Counted from the stretch's first letter, positions 1 through 9,815 are shown. The stretch is 64,000 bases of DNA from Methanoregulaceae archaeon (GCA_015660965.1 JACTVG010000002.1:62001-126000), one strand, 5' to 3'. Notes: generated by a model from the sequence alone, not told the origin. Made by a program: numbers and translations.

Positions 1-715
1 GACGTTCAATATCATCTAATGTATGACGTATTTCATCTTCGGAGATTTTCTGCTTGTTAATGTCAATGGTAGAACAGAAAACCATATTGTTTGTGATGAG
101 AATAGCGGATACCAAACAAATGTGGGGTTTTCCGTCTTTTGAAATGAATAAAACTTCGTTCTTGCAAGGCGTTTTGCCTTCTTTGATACACGATATAAAC
201 TGATCTCGTTCAATCTCACTCATCCAGATCTTTGACAATTCTTTTCCAATTAGATCTTCGCGATTATAATTTAGCATCCGAGCGCATGAAGGGTTAGCAT
301 CGTGTAGCAGTAATGTATCTATGTTAAAACAGAATATTCCATCTTGAGTATTTTCAAAGAGATTTTTTATTTTCCTCTCCTCATTATGCAACTGATTTGC
401 ATAAGAGGATGCAATAATACCGATAACAATAAAGATTGCAAACCATGCTGTCGAAATAGCAATTTGAATCGAGTTAGGCGAACCAAAAAAATAGACAAGA
501 GCAACATATACAATGCTTATTCCAAGTGAATACATCGCGCCATATCTAGAATAAAAATAAACGGCAAAAATAATAGCGAAGATATATAAAAATGGGAATA
601 CTTCAAAGATGCCGCGGGTAAGGGAAAAAATCGATAAGATAATTGCCCCGACAGTGGTAATGATAACAATAAATAACTGAATTAGATTTGATATAACATC
701 ACTGCGGATTTTCAT
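1..715 (-). CDS. Membrane PAS-domain sensor protein (partial, C-terminus outside window)
   Basis: An uninterrupted minus-strand frame runs from an ATG at 715 off the left edge, giving about 238 residues without a stop. Four hydrophobic segments (about residues 9-32, 40-55, 62-77 and 83-105) form an N-terminal membrane domain. A cytoplasmic PAS-like domain follows from about residue 115, with typical spacing of a 'LFENTQDGIF' entry and an 'FISKDGKP' strand. A GAGG ribosome-binding site lies just before the ATG. The missing end could hold a histidine kinase or another PAS unit; the output module is not visible. Sensors of this build are common in Methanomicrobiales. The ligand is unknown. Confidence 0.8.
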   Translation of the reverse strand, partial: MKIRSDVISNLIQLFIVIITTVGAIILSIFSLTRGIFEVFPFLYIFAIIFAVYFYSRYGAMYSLGISIVYVALVYFFGSPNSIQIAISTAWFAIFIVIGIIASSYANQLHNEERKIKNLFENTQDGIFCFNIDTLLLHDANPSCARMLNYNREDLIGKELSKIWMSEIERDQFISCIKEGKTPCKNEVLFISKDGKPHICLVSAILITNNMVFCSTIDINKQKISEDEIRHTLDDIER

Positions 716-897
716 TTGCTTCCTCTTAATGGATTTCTAGTGTTTATAAAAATCTCGACCTTATTTGTTATTTTAGTATGATGGTTGATTAAAGCTACTA
801 ATTTTGTTTAATAATACCATACAACTTCTTCATACAAATACACTAAAAAATCCCTCATTTTACCGATAATAACAGTTTTTGGAAAATAAATCCACTT

Positions 898-1491
898 TTA
901 TTCTTTGCTGCTAACAAATTTATTTAATTCATCAAGGTGGTTGATATTCGTGAATGTCTTAAGCAATTGATCGTATTTTCGTAAATCCTCAACAGGGACG
1001 TATTTTACTTTTAAATTTTTTATCATATCACGTAGAGATTTTGATTCGTCTTTATTGAGATATGAAATCAGAGCAGAACGGCGATAGACAGCGTGGAGGG
1101 GTTCGTACATATCCTTGTTCCAACAAGGGACAATTGCGTCATATTCTCCTATGTTATCAAAAAGATATGATACCACTTCTTGATTGATGCAGGGCATATC
1201 ACATGCAACAGCGAACACAAAATCTCCCTTAGCAGCTTGGATACCTGCATGAAGACCCCCAATAGGTCCAGCACCTTTTTTGATATCAGTGATGCAAATG
1301 ACACCAGAAAGGTTTGAAAACCTTTTACATTGCGTTGGATCTCGGGCAACTAAAATGATTTCATCAGTGACATTCTTGAGACTAGATGAAAGGTGTTCGA
1401 TGAATGTCTTGCCTTCATACAAAAAAAAGTATTTTTCATTTCCTTGTGCACGTTTTGCTTCTCCACCAACAAGCACTAATGCAGATCTCAT
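898..1491 (-). CDS. mobA: Molybdenum cofactor guanylyltransferase (MobA-like)
   Basis: 197 residues, the normal MobA length. The protein begins with a nucleotidyltransferase signature (LVGGEAKRAQGNEKYFF, residues 8-23), a variant of the family's GG-x-S/A-x-R-x-G-x-x-K loop. It also has KKGAGPIGGLHAG (71-83) and the metal-binding CDMP (97-100). MobA joins GMP to molybdopterin to make the guanine dinucleotide cofactor. Methanogens use such cofactors in formylmethanofuran dehydrogenase and formate dehydrogenase, which links this gene to the C1 pathway. It is followed downstream on the same strand by nothing related; its upstream neighbour is the DNA methyltransferase-like repair gene. The first motif lacks the usual serine and methionine (A-K-R-A in place of S-x-R-M), so activity on other nucleotides is possible. 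Confidence 0.85.
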   Translation of the reverse strand: MRSALVLVGGEAKRAQGNEKYFFLYEGKTFIEHLSSSLKNVTDEIILVARDPTQCKRFSNLSGVICITDIKKGAGPIGGLHAGIQAAKGDFVFAVACDMPCINQEVVSYLFDNIGEYDAIVPCWNKDMYEPLHAVYRRSALISYLNKDESKSLRDMIKNLKVKYVPVEDLRKYDQLLKTFTNINHLDELNKFVSSKE

Positions 1492-1543
1492 TACAGCTCT
1501 CGTAATTGAAAGATATTCCTTAAAATCTTTGTTATACGTCTGG

Positions 1544-2005
1544 TTAAGATTTCCCTTTCCGATTCAATCGGTGTATTTCTTGTTGTTCCATCGCAAGCAA
1601 AGTCTTTTTAATCTCAATTGAGAATGAGAATCCCCCAATATTGTGTGCTCCAATTATCCTATGGCAAGGTATAATAATTGGAGTAGGATTGCGAGACATT
1701 GCTTGACCCACGACACGTGGAGACGTTTGGACTTGTCGTGCGATTTCTCCATAGGTTGTAGTTGCTCCATAGGGTATCTCGCGTACTCGTTGGAAAATTT
1801 TACTGTACATAGAATCAGTCGAGGTCGCAATACTGTTTAATGGTGTAAGATCTACGTAGTGCCCAAAGCAGTATTTTTGAATTAATAAGGGTACTTGACC
1901 TAAAACGCCGATAGTTGAAAATTTTAAGTGAAATACTGTATCATCACTCCAATTAACATTCACAAACCAAAGCCCAAAATGGCAGGATCCGCTCACAATC
2001 ACCAT
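1544..2005 (-). CDS. ogt: Methylated-DNA--protein-cysteine S-methyltransferase
   Basis: 153 residues. The C-terminal half carries the suicide-enzyme signature IIPCHRIIG, with the acceptor cysteine at residue 114, preceded by the helix-turn-helix and arginine-finger region (TTTYGEIARQ ... SPRVVGQAMSRNP). The protein removes alkyl groups from O6 of guanine by irreversible transfer to this cysteine. Its start overlaps the end of the XPD-like helicase by seven bases, so the two are probably translated from one mRNA, a DNA-repair pair. The N-terminal domain is short and poorly conserved, as is usual in this family. Confidence 0.93.
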   Translation of the reverse strand: MVIVSGSCHFGLWFVNVNWSDDTVFHLKFSTIGVLGQVPLLIQKYCFGHYVDLTPLNSIATSTDSMYSKIFQRVREIPYGATTTYGEIARQVQTSPRVVGQAMSRNPTPIIIPCHRIIGAHNIGGFSFSIEIKKTLLAMEQQEIHRLNRKGKS

Positions 2006-4002
2006 TGTTCAACCAAGGTACTTATATTCGTGAAATTACATTCAATCATCTCTTCTTGAATCCAGGAAGGTAAAGCTGTGCGAATGTTTGGTTCAAGGCA
2101 CCGTTTCTCTCCTAAAATTAAAACTCCACGATCAGAAGGCGATCGGAGAACTCTTCCGAGCGCCTGTAGAACCCGATTAATAGCCGGGAGGGTATAACTG
2201 ATAAATTCTCCTTCTTTTCCAAATTTACGACAAAAATAATCGATAATCATCTTTCTTACCCGATTATATGGAGCAAGAGGAAGTCCGATAACCATTGCAC
2301 CTGAAAGCATTTCTCCCCGGTAATCGAGTCCTTCACTCCACTTTCCCCCACAAACTGCAAAAAGAAGTCCTGATTTACCTTCATTGGGTAGAGTAAGGAA
2401 TTGAGCCAAAGCAGTACCTGCATCCAAAGCATCTCGGGGTTCAATAAATTTTTTTTTCTTATTGATATTTTCAGGAAATCGCGCCGCAAAACATTCAAGA
2501 AGTTGGTAACTAGGAAAGTAAATCGCGAGGTTTCCTGGTAATTTTGTAAATGATCGAATATATTTTTCAATTTTAGAATTATTTTCTTTATCTTGTCGCA
2601 TAGAGAATGAAGTTGTGATATCATTACTACAGAGAATTAACCGGTTTTGTTTTGGGAATGAATTTGGAACGGTAAGTATTTCAACGCTCCGATCCCCAAA
2701 AAAATAACGACAAAAACCCTTTAATGGTGTAAACGAGCCGGAAATCAAAATAGTACATGCATGGGAGCCGCAAATTTCCTGTAATCCTACTGATGGATCA
2801 ATATTACGCACTTCTAGTATTATCCCTTCAACACGGTTCTGAAAAATTGTAAGATAAGCAGAATTGCCTATCGACTCGTTAAGTCGGAATAAGAATTTTG
2901 TTAAATGCTCAATAGCGGTTTCGCGATATTCCCGGGATTTCTGATTTCTCTCTCTTAAAATATCAGAAATGCTGAAAAGGTCATCAATCATCATATCCAA
3001 ATCTTTATATAATGAACTGCGTATGAGCATACGATTAAAAATTTCTGGATCGAACCAGTCCTCAGGTTCAGTGGATTTTTTTAACCCATCAATAAATTCA
3101 GTAAGGCGGCGAAGTACATGTTGTACAGCCTCTACACCTTTGTAACGTCGATGTAAAGCCGAAAGTTCCCGAGATACCTGTTCAAGATCACGCTCATCTA
3201 AGGTTATAGTTTCAATAGATTGAATAACTTCACCACAGTTGTGTGCTTCATCGACAAGTAACAGGACATCGGAAGGTTCTATGCCAATAGAGAGGTAGAG
3301 TTGTTCGCGAATTGTAGTATCGAAAAGATGATGATAGTTACAAAGGATAACATCTGCACTTCTCGCGGCAAACATCATTATTTCATATGGGCAAAGTCTT
3401 TGAGAGAATTCTCCTAATATTTCAGGTGGAACCATTTTTGTAATTATTATATTAGATTTCGATTGAAGTGCATATGATGGCACCATTTTTACTTGTCCAT
3501 TTTCTCCTTGGACAAAATTCCTGCTGTGAATGAAGTATGGGCAAATATGAGGGTGATCCTTATCCATGCGGCGTATTTGTTGAAGAATGAAGGAATCTTT
3601 TGTGGGAATAAGTGCCCCCTTTTCAGCTCTATCTTGCATAAGGGATGTAGAGAATGCCTTCACGGACTCACACTTACGGTATACATCTCCCTCTCCTCCT
3701 AGCGGACACATTCCTGCCTTTCCAACGAGATATGCAATTTTCAACTGGGGTTGCTTTTTCCGAATTAAAGAAAGTTCCCTCATGAATATGGCAAGCTGGC
3801 TTTTAGTTCGAACAGCAACGAGCACTTTCCTATCTCTGCGTTCTGCAAGCAACGATGCGATAACACTTGATTTCCCACTCCCAGTAGGTGCATCAATCAT
3901 AGCAATACATCCTTCATGTGCGCATTTCGCTACGAACTGAAGCATTTCATGTTGGTGCGGACGGTATTCGTCGTAAGGGAAGTAGGTATCAAAAGCATCC
4001 AT
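1999..4002 (-). CDS. XPD/DinG-family iron-sulfur DNA helicase
   Basis: 667 residues, close to archaeal XPD. Walker A is DAPTGSGKSS (residues 37-46) and Walker B is the DEAH box (251-254). The ARCH/Fe-S insertion has four cysteines at about residues 99, 111, 154 and 204, the spacing expected for the XPD 4Fe-4S cluster. Motif VI QALGRVLRSPSDRG lies near the C-terminus. XPD is a 5'-to-3' helicase acting on bubble and forked DNA in repair. The gene is transcribed divergently from purB and its stop overlaps the ogt start. DinG and XPD cannot be fully separated by eye; the length and cysteine order favour XPD. Confidence 0.9.
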   Translation of the reverse strand: MDAFDTYFPYDEYRPHQHEMLQFVAKCAHEGCIAMIDAPTGSGKSSVIASLLAERRDRKVLVAVRTKSQLAIFMRELSLIRKKQPQLKIAYLVGKAGMCPLGGEGDVYRKCESVKAFSTSLMQDRAEKGALIPTKDSFILQQIRRMDKDHPHICPYFIHSRNFVQGENGQVKMVPSYALQSKSNIIITKMVPPEILGEFSQRLCPYEIMMFAARSADVILCNYHHLFDTTIREQLYLSIGIEPSDVLLLVDEAHNCGEVIQSIETITLDERDLEQVSRELSALHRRYKGVEAVQHVLRRLTEFIDGLKKSTEPEDWFDPEIFNRMLIRSSLYKDLDMMIDDLFSISDILRERNQKSREYRETAIEHLTKFLFRLNESIGNSAYLTIFQNRVEGIILEVRNIDPSVGLQEICGSHACTILISGSFTPLKGFCRYFFGDRSVEILTVPNSFPKQNRLILCSNDITTSFSMRQDKENNSKIEKYIRSFTKLPGNLAIYFPSYQLLECFAARFPENINKKKKFIEPRDALDAGTALAQFLTLPNEGKSGLLFAVCGGKWSEGLDYRGEMLSGAMVIGLPLAPYNRVRKMIIDYFCRKFGKEGEFISYTLPAINRVLQALGRVLRSPSDRGVLILGEKRCLEPNIRTALPSWIQEEMIECNFTNISTLVEQW

Positions 4003-4110
4003 TACATAAGTCTTGGTTTTCGTGTTCTTAATTTGATTCTGGAGTGGTCAATTTTGGGAGGTTAATGGATCGATGCTATATTGACTAAGAAAAAACACAG
4101 ATCTCTTTAC

Positions 4111-5460
4111 ATGCCAATTCATCCCATTGAGGAACGATACGGTACAGACGAGATGCGTGCAGTGTGGAACGAAAAAAACCGCTTCACTTGTATAGTACAA
4201 GTAGAAATTGCACTCGCACAGGCTCAGGCTATGCAAGGATTGATCCCACAAACATCCGCCGATTCAATTAAACAAAAAGCACAAAAGGCTTCATTAGAAA
4301 GAGCGAAGGCAATTGAAGTGGAAATTAATCACGATATGATGGCGATAGTAAAAACCATAAACGAGGTTTGTGGAGATTCAGGAAGGTGGATCCATTACGG
4401 CGCAACATCTAATGATATCCTTGACACAGCAACAGGATTACAACTTAAGCAGGCACTTAACCTGTTCGATGCAAAGTTACGTTTATTGCTTAAAGTACTA
4501 CTAGATCGCGCATTAGAAACGAAAACATTGGTTTGCATAGGAAGAACGCATGGACAGCACGGAGTCCCTACCACTTACGGTCTTCGCTTTGCCATCTGGG
4601 CGAGTGAAATTGGCAGACACATAGAACGGCTTGAACAATTACGTCCTCGTGTAGAAGTAGGTCAGATGACTGGGGCTGTTGGGACACAGGCAGCAATGGG
4701 AATGAAGGGCATTGAAGTCCAGATTACACTAATGGACATTCTCGGATTAAAATCGGTTGATGTATCAAACCAAGTAATTGCACGCGACCGTTATGCGGAA
4801 TATTTTATGTTCCTTGCAAATGTTGCAACAACACTTGATAAAATTGGAATAGAATTGCGATCACTCCAACGCACAGAAATTGGTGAGGTTGAGGAACCAT
4901 TCGGTACAAAGCAGGTTGGATCAAGTACCATGCCACATAAACGAAATCCGATTAAAAGTGAACAGATCTGTGGGTTGGCGCGTATTGTTCGTTCTGCCGT
5001 AGAACCTGCATTAGGCAATAATACACTCTGGGACGAGCGTGACTTAACAAATTCATCATGTGAACGTATTCTTTTCCCTGAAGCATCCATTCTTACTGAT
5101 CATTGTATAGGATTGATGACTAGTGTTCTGCGCGGACTTATTATTAATCGTGCTGCAATACGGCGCAATCTTGCTCTGCTTCACGGTATCAATATGGCAG
5201 AATCTATGATGATCGAACTTACTAAAAAAGGGATGAACCGGCAGGATGCCCACGAACATGTGAGGGTTGCGAGCATGCAAGCTCTTGCTGAACAACGTCC
5301 GTTAGCTGATGTTCTTTCAGGTGATTTTGATATAATTCAATTCTGTTCAAAAAAAGATATTGAACGTCTTCTTTCTCCAGATAACTATATCGGCACATCT
5401 ATTCATCAAGTTGATGGGGTAATCCAAAAGCTTTCAAAATTCTGTATCAACAATAACTAA
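4111..5460 (+). CDS. purB: Adenylosuccinate lyase
   Basis: About 449 residues from the ATG at 4111, whose product begins with the MPIHPIEERYG sequence typical of archaeal PurB. A TTG at 4081 would add ten residues not typical of the family. The fumarase/lyase-superfamily signature GSSTMPHKRNP is present, as are TSNDILDTA and the catalytic-histidine region GRTHGQHGVPTTYG. It catalyses two steps: release of fumarate from SAICAR and from adenylosuccinate. A GGGAGG sequence at 4056-4061 precedes a seven-codon open frame (4065-4088, MDRCYID) rather than purB itself, so the real mRNA leader is uncertain. Confidence 0.95.
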   Translation: MPIHPIEERYGTDEMRAVWNEKNRFTCIVQVEIALAQAQAMQGLIPQTSADSIKQKAQKASLERAKAIEVEINHDMMAIVKTINEVCGDSGRWIHYGATSNDILDTATGLQLKQALNLFDAKLRLLLKVLLDRALETKTLVCIGRTHGQHGVPTTYGLRFAIWASEIGRHIERLEQLRPRVEVGQMTGAVGTQAAMGMKGIEVQITLMDILGLKSVDVSNQVIARDRYAEYFMFLANVATTLDKIGIELRSLQRTEIGEVEEPFGTKQVGSSTMPHKRNPIKSEQICGLARIVRSAVEPALGNNTLWDERDLTNSSCERILFPEASILTDHCIGLMTSVLRGLIINRAAIRRNLALLHGINMAESMMIELTKKGMNRQDAHEHVRVASMQALAEQRPLADVLSGDFDIIQFCSKKDIERLLSPDNYIGTSIHQVDGVIQKLSKFCINNN

Positions 5461-5572
5461 AATTTAATATATTTATAATATTTATTTTAATCTTGTTTGC
5501 CAGTTTTCTTTGTTATTAATTAAGATAAATAAACCAAAAATGAGGTGAAATAATCGAAAAAAATTGAATATG

Positions 5573-5580
5573 CTTATATA
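5573..5580 (+). promoter_or_regulatory. TATA-box promoter for the lipoprotein gene
   Basis: The sequence cttatata is centred about 27 bases before the ATG at 5604, the usual archaeal TATA-to-start distance. Transcription would therefore begin at or next to the start codon, a leaderless or near-leaderless mRNA. No ribosome-binding site precedes the ATG, which agrees. Confidence 0.5.
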
Positions 5581-5603
5581 CCGAAATAACAAAAAAGACA
5601 TGC

Positions 5604-6074
5604 ATGAAGAAATTACTCGTTGTATTGATGATCCTGTTTGTTGGGATTCTACTTGCAGGATGTGCTTCGACACCTACAGCACCCGTAACACCTACTCAAG
5701 CAATGACCCCAGTATCAACGACTGCAATCCCGGCAACCGTTGCGACTGTTATCCCAACCACTGTTGCAAAAAATGTAACTCCAAATGCAACCCCAACCCA
5801 GACACCCACACCTCAACCCGTTGTTACAATTACCCTTACAAATTATAACACGGTAAATCCATCTGGGACGATTAGTATAACACAAGGAACCAAAGTTGTG
5901 TGGGTAAATCAAAATCAAGCAATCTTAAATCAGATTGTAGTTCAAGGTTTGTTTACCTCAGGCTCTCTTAAGTATAAACAACAGTTCCCCTATACATTCA
6001 CTAAAGCAGGTTCTTATGTTTGGTACTCTACAGGTACAAATGGTCTTATAAAAGGAACAATCATTGTTAAATAA
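5604..6074 (+). CDS. Lipoprotein with Thr/Pro linker and degenerate cupredoxin-like domain
   Basis: 156 residues. The signal peptide ends in a lipobox, ILLAGC, with the lipidated cysteine near residue 20. A Thr/Pro/Ala-rich linker (about 21-73) would reach away from the membrane. The C-terminal ~80 residues follow a plastocyanin-type beta pattern: ISITQGTKVVWVNQNQ, then FTKAGSYVWYSTGTNG and KGTIIVK at the end. In copper-binding relatives the first of these is followed by a His and the last carry Cys, His and Met. Here Asn, Ser and other residues stand in their place, so a type 1 copper site is not expected. This is an isolated gene between purB and argG; function unknown, probably extracellular binding or structural. 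Confidence 0.75.
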   Translation: MKKLLVVLMILFVGILLAGCASTPTAPVTPTQAMTPVSTTAIPATVATVIPTTVAKNVTPNATPTQTPTPQPVVTITLTNYNTVNPSGTISITQGTKVVWVNQNQAILNQIVVQGLFTSGSLKYKQQFPYTFTKAGSYVWYSTGTNGLIKGTIIVK

Positions 6075-6181
6075 ATAGCCCAAAATTTTTTTTTATAATT
6101 TTTAAAAAAATAAGTACTTTAATTTTCTTAGAAAGTAATCTTATGAGTTATTAAAAATCATTACTTTTGGAGTATCTCTTA

Positions 6182-7375
6182 ATGTCGAAAGGAACTATTG
6201 TTCTTGCATATTCAGGAGGGCTTGATACATCTATCTGTATCCCTCTGTTAAAAGAGCGATATGGATATGACCGTGTTATAACAGTTGTTGTGAATGTTGG
6301 GCAACGGGATGAAGAGATCAGTAATGCAACAGCCAAAGGGAAATTGTTGGCCGATAAGCACTATACTATAGATGCCCGAGAAAAGTTTGTTAAAAACCAC
6401 ATTTTTCCAGCAATTAAAGCAAACGGATCGTATGAGGGTTATCCGATGGGAACATCTCTTGCACGTCCGTTGATTGCCCAAGAAGTTGTTAAGGTTGCTA
6501 AAAAAGAGGGAGCAACAGCTATTGCTCATGGATGTACTGGAAAAGGTAACGATCAGTTCAGATTTGATGTTATTATTAGAGGTGCCGGTCTTGATGTTGT
6601 GGCACCAATACGGGAATTAAACTTGACACGTGATTGGGAGATAAAATATGCAAAAGAGCATAAAATCCCAGTAACGGTAAAAAGTGGAAAACCTTGGAGT
6701 ATTGATGAGAACTGTTGGAGCCGAAGTATTGAAGGAGGAAAGCTTGAGGATCCAACATATCATCCGAACGAAGAGATTTATCTCTGGACAACAGCACCAA
6801 AACAGGCTCTAAATAAACCAGAAGTAATCACTATCCAATTCATAAAGGGAGTCCCTGTATCCCTCAATGGCAAAAAAATAGATGGATATCAACTTATTCA
6901 AAAGCTGAATATGCTCGCTGGAAAACACGGTATAGGTCGTAACGATCTTATTGAAGATAGAGTTCTTGGGTTGAAAGCACGAGAAAATTATGAGCACCCC
7001 GCAGCAACAGTTCTTCTTACAGCACATCGAGATCTTGAAAGTATTGTGCTTAGTCGACAAGAAATCGCCTTCAAACGAATTGTAGATGACAAATGGTCAG
7101 AACTTGCGTATATGGGTCTTATTAGTGAGCCTTTATACATGGCTTTGAATGCATTTATAGATAAAACACAAGAGCGAGTTAATGGCAGTGTAGATTTAGA
7201 ATTATTTAAAGGAACTGTCCGCGTTCTTGGTAGAAAATCTCCTAATGCATTATATTCTAGTGATTTAGTTTCATTTGACAGTTCTTCTTTGGATCAGTGT
7301 CATGCTATTGGTGTATCTTACTACTATGGGATACAAGGACGAATGCTAAATCAATTTACAAAAAAGAAAAAATAA
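6182..7375 (+). CDS. argG: Argininosuccinate synthase
   Basis: About 397 residues from the ATG at 6182, chosen because a GGAG sits nine bases before it and the product then starts [17 protein letters not shown]. That stretch is the N-type ATP pyrophosphatase P-loop. Later motifs include [10 protein letters not shown] and [13 protein letters not shown], both characteristic of the family. The enzyme condenses citrulline and aspartate with ATP to argininosuccinate in arginine synthesis. argF, which makes citrulline, lies nearby at 9816-10730 on the other strand. Confidence 0.97.
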   Translation: MSKGTIVLAYSGGLDTSICIPLLKERYGYDRVITVVVNVGQRDEEISNATAKGKLLADKHYTIDAREKFVKNHIFPAIKANGSYEGYPMGTSLARPLIAQEVVKVAKKEGATAIAHGCTGKGNDQFRFDVIIRGAGLDVVAPIRELNLTRDWEIKYAKEHKIPVTVKSGKPWSIDENCWSRSIEGGKLEDPTYHPNEEIYLWTTAPKQALNKPEVITIQFIKGVPVSLNGKKIDGYQLIQKLNMLAGKHGIGRNDLIEDRVLGLKARENYEHPAATVLLTAHRDLESIVLSRQEIAFKRIVDDKWSELAYMGLISEPLYMALNAFIDKTQERVNGSVDLELFKGTVRVLGRKSPNALYSSDLVSFDSSSLDQCHAIGVSYYYGIQGRMLNQFTKKKK

Positions 7376-7377
7376 GA

Positions 7378-7782
7378 TTATAGTACTTTTTTTCCGGCAT
7401 TTGGGCCGGGCATGCACTCAAAGACTTCAGTAATTTTCATAACAAGTAATGATTTTGCGGGGAGACTAGGTTTTTTCTCTAGAACCATCTTTCTCATTTT
7501 TTCATAATCTTCCCCGCTCGTTTTAACATCAATAGATCCTTTGACTTGGAAGCACTTCTTGCTATCAGAATCATATAGATATATCGCAATATGGGGATTC
7601 TCTCTCACATTTAAGAGCGTTTTTTGCATGAAATTATCTGCCAGCCAAATTTTGTCATCTTTTACAAGTACAACGAATGCTATTGGCGCAACATTGGGCA
7701 TTCCTTTTTTCGACGCAGTTGCAACAGGGAATAGCTTTACCTTTGAGAATAGTTCTTTCATCTCTGCAGTTAATGCAACCAT
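7378..7782 (-). CDS. Pyridoxamine 5'-phosphate oxidase-related flavin split-barrel protein
   Basis: About 134 residues. The ATG at 7782 is preferred over an in-frame GTG three codons earlier because GAGGTGA lies five bases before it. The pattern LFPVATASKKGMPNVAPI followed by DDKIWLADNFMQKTLLNVRENP is that of small FMN-binding split-barrel proteins of archaea. Members bind FMN or F420 and reduce or oxidise diverse substrates. The substrate here is not known. It converges with argG, with two bases between the stops. Confidence 0.85.
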   Translation of the reverse strand: MVALTAEMKELFSKVKLFPVATASKKGMPNVAPIAFVVLVKDDKIWLADNFMQKTLLNVRENPHIAIYLYDSDSKKCFQVKGSIDVKTSGEDYEKMRKMVLEKKPSLPAKSLLVMKITEVFECMPGPNAGKKVL

Positions 7783-8044
7783 TAATCTCACCTCATTATA
7801 CGTCCGGACATAGATAGCCGTTACCCATCCATAGTGTGTTGAAAGGTTTATCTTTTGTGTCTCAGCGGTTTGACATCCTGTTATGAGGCCTTAAAAAAAT
7901 AGATTTTTAATTAATTGAAATACCAAAATTCGTTTTCAAACGGGAAAATTATGTGTTTAAAACGTGAAATCATTTCCAATTTAAAAAAGGTGCCGTTTTA
8001 ACGTATAGAAAATTATAAAGAGATATAATCAAAAATCGGATATT

Positions 8045-9544
8045 ATGTGCGCCAATTTTTTAAGTCGCTTTATAAAATTGAAACCGCATATTGTTGAAAG
8101 TCCTCCACCCCCACAAATAACGCATGGTCCTGGAATGAAAGTTCCCGAATATAAAAATAAACCCTATTTTATTGTTGCATCGGTAGAAATGGGAAATACT
8201 ACAACAAAATGTATACTTACTGGTGTAAGTCTTGAAACAGGGATGTCTTACGTCATAAACAAGACAGTAAGCATGTCCCGAGATATTCGTCCTCCTAAAC
8301 CTGGTGAACAGATTTTCGGTGAAACGCTGGATGGAACAAAAATCACCAGAGAATCGGTAACAGAACTTGTTCGAGATACATTACTCCAATGCCACCGTGA
8401 AGCTCACTTAGATGTTAATACAGACCTTGATTTTGTGGTGAGAAGTACAGGAGTTGTTGCAGAGATGGAATCACCAGATCAAGTTGGAGATTTCGTCATT
8501 GCTCTGGCAAATGGTTGTCTTATTGCCGGGGTACCTCCACGGAAAATGACACCGCCAATGTCAAAAGCGAATCAAGCTGAGAAACTTCAACCGTTTAGTT
8601 ACGCTGATAAGGTTGTATTTGTTGGTGCAGTTGCGGGAGTAATTCCTCCAGTTGGCTCCACTGGGGTTGAAATGGTGGCCAATGAAATGGAAGGAGAACT
8701 TGCAATGGCTGGCATTAAAGAAGGAGCAAAATGGACTTCGGTAGATTTCCGAAATCCGTGTGTCTCAATTGATTTTGGTACGACCCTAGATGGTAGGATT
8801 ACTAGTGATGTTCCACCTGATAATCCAAATCCGTTTGCAAAGACTATTGGAAACTTCTGCGGATTAGCTGGTGCAATTCCGGATGCAATTGTCCGAGGAA
8901 CTGGGCTTGTCCACGAAAGAACGGGGACTGCTCTTGACATTTTCGGTGAACATAGTATTACAGGGGGACTCTTCCGAGGTGGCAATCGTAAGGTTGTAGA
9001 GGATTATGTTGAACGCTGTCATAAATACATAGATATCAGAATAGTACCTTCCAATAGAGACCGATTCGGTCGTGTTCCTGTTAATGCAAAGCTTGCAAAA
9101 GAATCAGGTATCGCGATGATCGGATGTGACTGTGGTGTAAACAGTAGTGAACTTAATGATCTGGTTGCGATTGGTGCAGAACTCTATAAAAAATACAATC
9201 TCGCTACATTAAATGAAGTCGTAGATCGTGTCTGTGCACGAATGGCATTACGATTGATTGATGTGGCGATTGATCAAAACATTGTTCCAAGAAATTCATC
9301 CATTGGATTGACTGGACGGGCTGCTATATCAGGCAGGAAACCAGACTATATTCTTGAGGGTATTATTGAACGCAATCTTTTTGATAACCCAAATAACCAC
9401 GTTGTCTTTGTCGATGACGGACTTGCACGCGGTGCAGCTCTTATGGGGAGATGCATGAACTCTCTAGGAAAGCCTAAGAATCCCATTGGGGGTATAAGAG
9501 AAGGTCCGTGTATTATGAACAGAAGGATAAAAATTGGACGGTAA
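8045..9544 (+). CDS. Methanogenesis marker protein 14 (ASKHA-type ATPase fold)
   Basis: 499 residues. The region VASVEMGNTTTKCILTGVS (about residues 43-61) is a phosphate-1 loop of the actin/Hsp70/sugar-kinase fold. VSIDFGTTLDGRI and GRAAISGRKP are further nucleotide-site segments. The overall sequence matches what I know of methanogenesis marker 14, a family restricted to methyl-coenzyme-M-reductase-bearing archaea and related to reductive activases. It is thought to help maturation or activation of a methanogenic component, but the exact role is unproven. A TATA-like ttataaag lies about 30 bases before the ATG, so the message may be near-leaderless. The next gene overlaps its frame only if the far upstream start is used. 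Confidence 0.87.
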   Translation: MCANFLSRFIKLKPHIVESPPPPQITHGPGMKVPEYKNKPYFIVASVEMGNTTTKCILTGVSLETGMSYVINKTVSMSRDIRPPKPGEQIFGETLDGTKITRESVTELVRDTLLQCHREAHLDVNTDLDFVVRSTGVVAEMESPDQVGDFVIALANGCLIAGVPPRKMTPPMSKANQAEKLQPFSYADKVVFVGAVAGVIPPVGSTGVEMVANEMEGELAMAGIKEGAKWTSVDFRNPCVSIDFGTTLDGRITSDVPPDNPNPFAKTIGNFCGLAGAIPDAIVRGTGLVHERTGTALDIFGEHSITGGLFRGGNRKVVEDYVERCHKYIDIRIVPSNRDRFGRVPVNAKLAKESGIAMIGCDCGVNSSELNDLVAIGAELYKKYNLATLNEVVDRVCARMALRLIDVAIDQNIVPRNSSIGLTGRAAISGRKPDYILEGIIERNLFDNPNNHVVFVDDGLARGAALMGRCMNSLGKPKNPIGGIREGPCIMNRRIKIGR

Positions 9545-9558
9545 AATTGGTGAAACTT

Positions 9559-9795
9559 ATGGCAGATGAACAACTATTTGATATAGTTCTCCCTCCTGGG
9601 ACACCGCGATCAATTATATCGGAAGTTGTAAAAAAATTTGATGTTCAATTGGTCGAAAGGAAGGAACGAATCAAATTTGCAAACATGGAAGGTGATGAAC
9701 GGGAACTTCTCGCATTCCGTGGTAAGAAAGAAATTGTCGAGCAAGTTGAGAAATTCGTACGTCAACGATTGGAAGATTTTATTAAAGAAGATTAA
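9559..9795 (+). CDS. Small conserved protein downstream of marker 14
   Basis: About 78 residues from the ATG at 9559, 14 bases after the marker 14 stop. An upstream ATG at 9508 in the same frame would overlap marker 14 and adds an unlikely sequence. The protein is charged, with an alpha/beta pattern (LFDIVLPPGTPRSIISEVVKKF, broken for length at the proline, then FVRQRLEDFIKED). No cysteines, no membrane segment and no motif I recognise. The tight spacing suggests co-expression with marker 14, hence a possible partner. Confidence 0.7.
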   Translation: MADEQLFDIVLPPGTPRSIISEVVKKFDVQLVERKERIKFANMEGDERELLAFRGKKEIVEQVEKFVRQRLEDFIKED

Positions 9796-9815
9796 ATTTT
9801 TAAAAAATGGAAGTT

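Noticed and set aside
3587-3940. Plus-strand open frame of 117 codons
   Set aside because: Antisense to the helicase gene, without ribosome-binding site or family resemblance.
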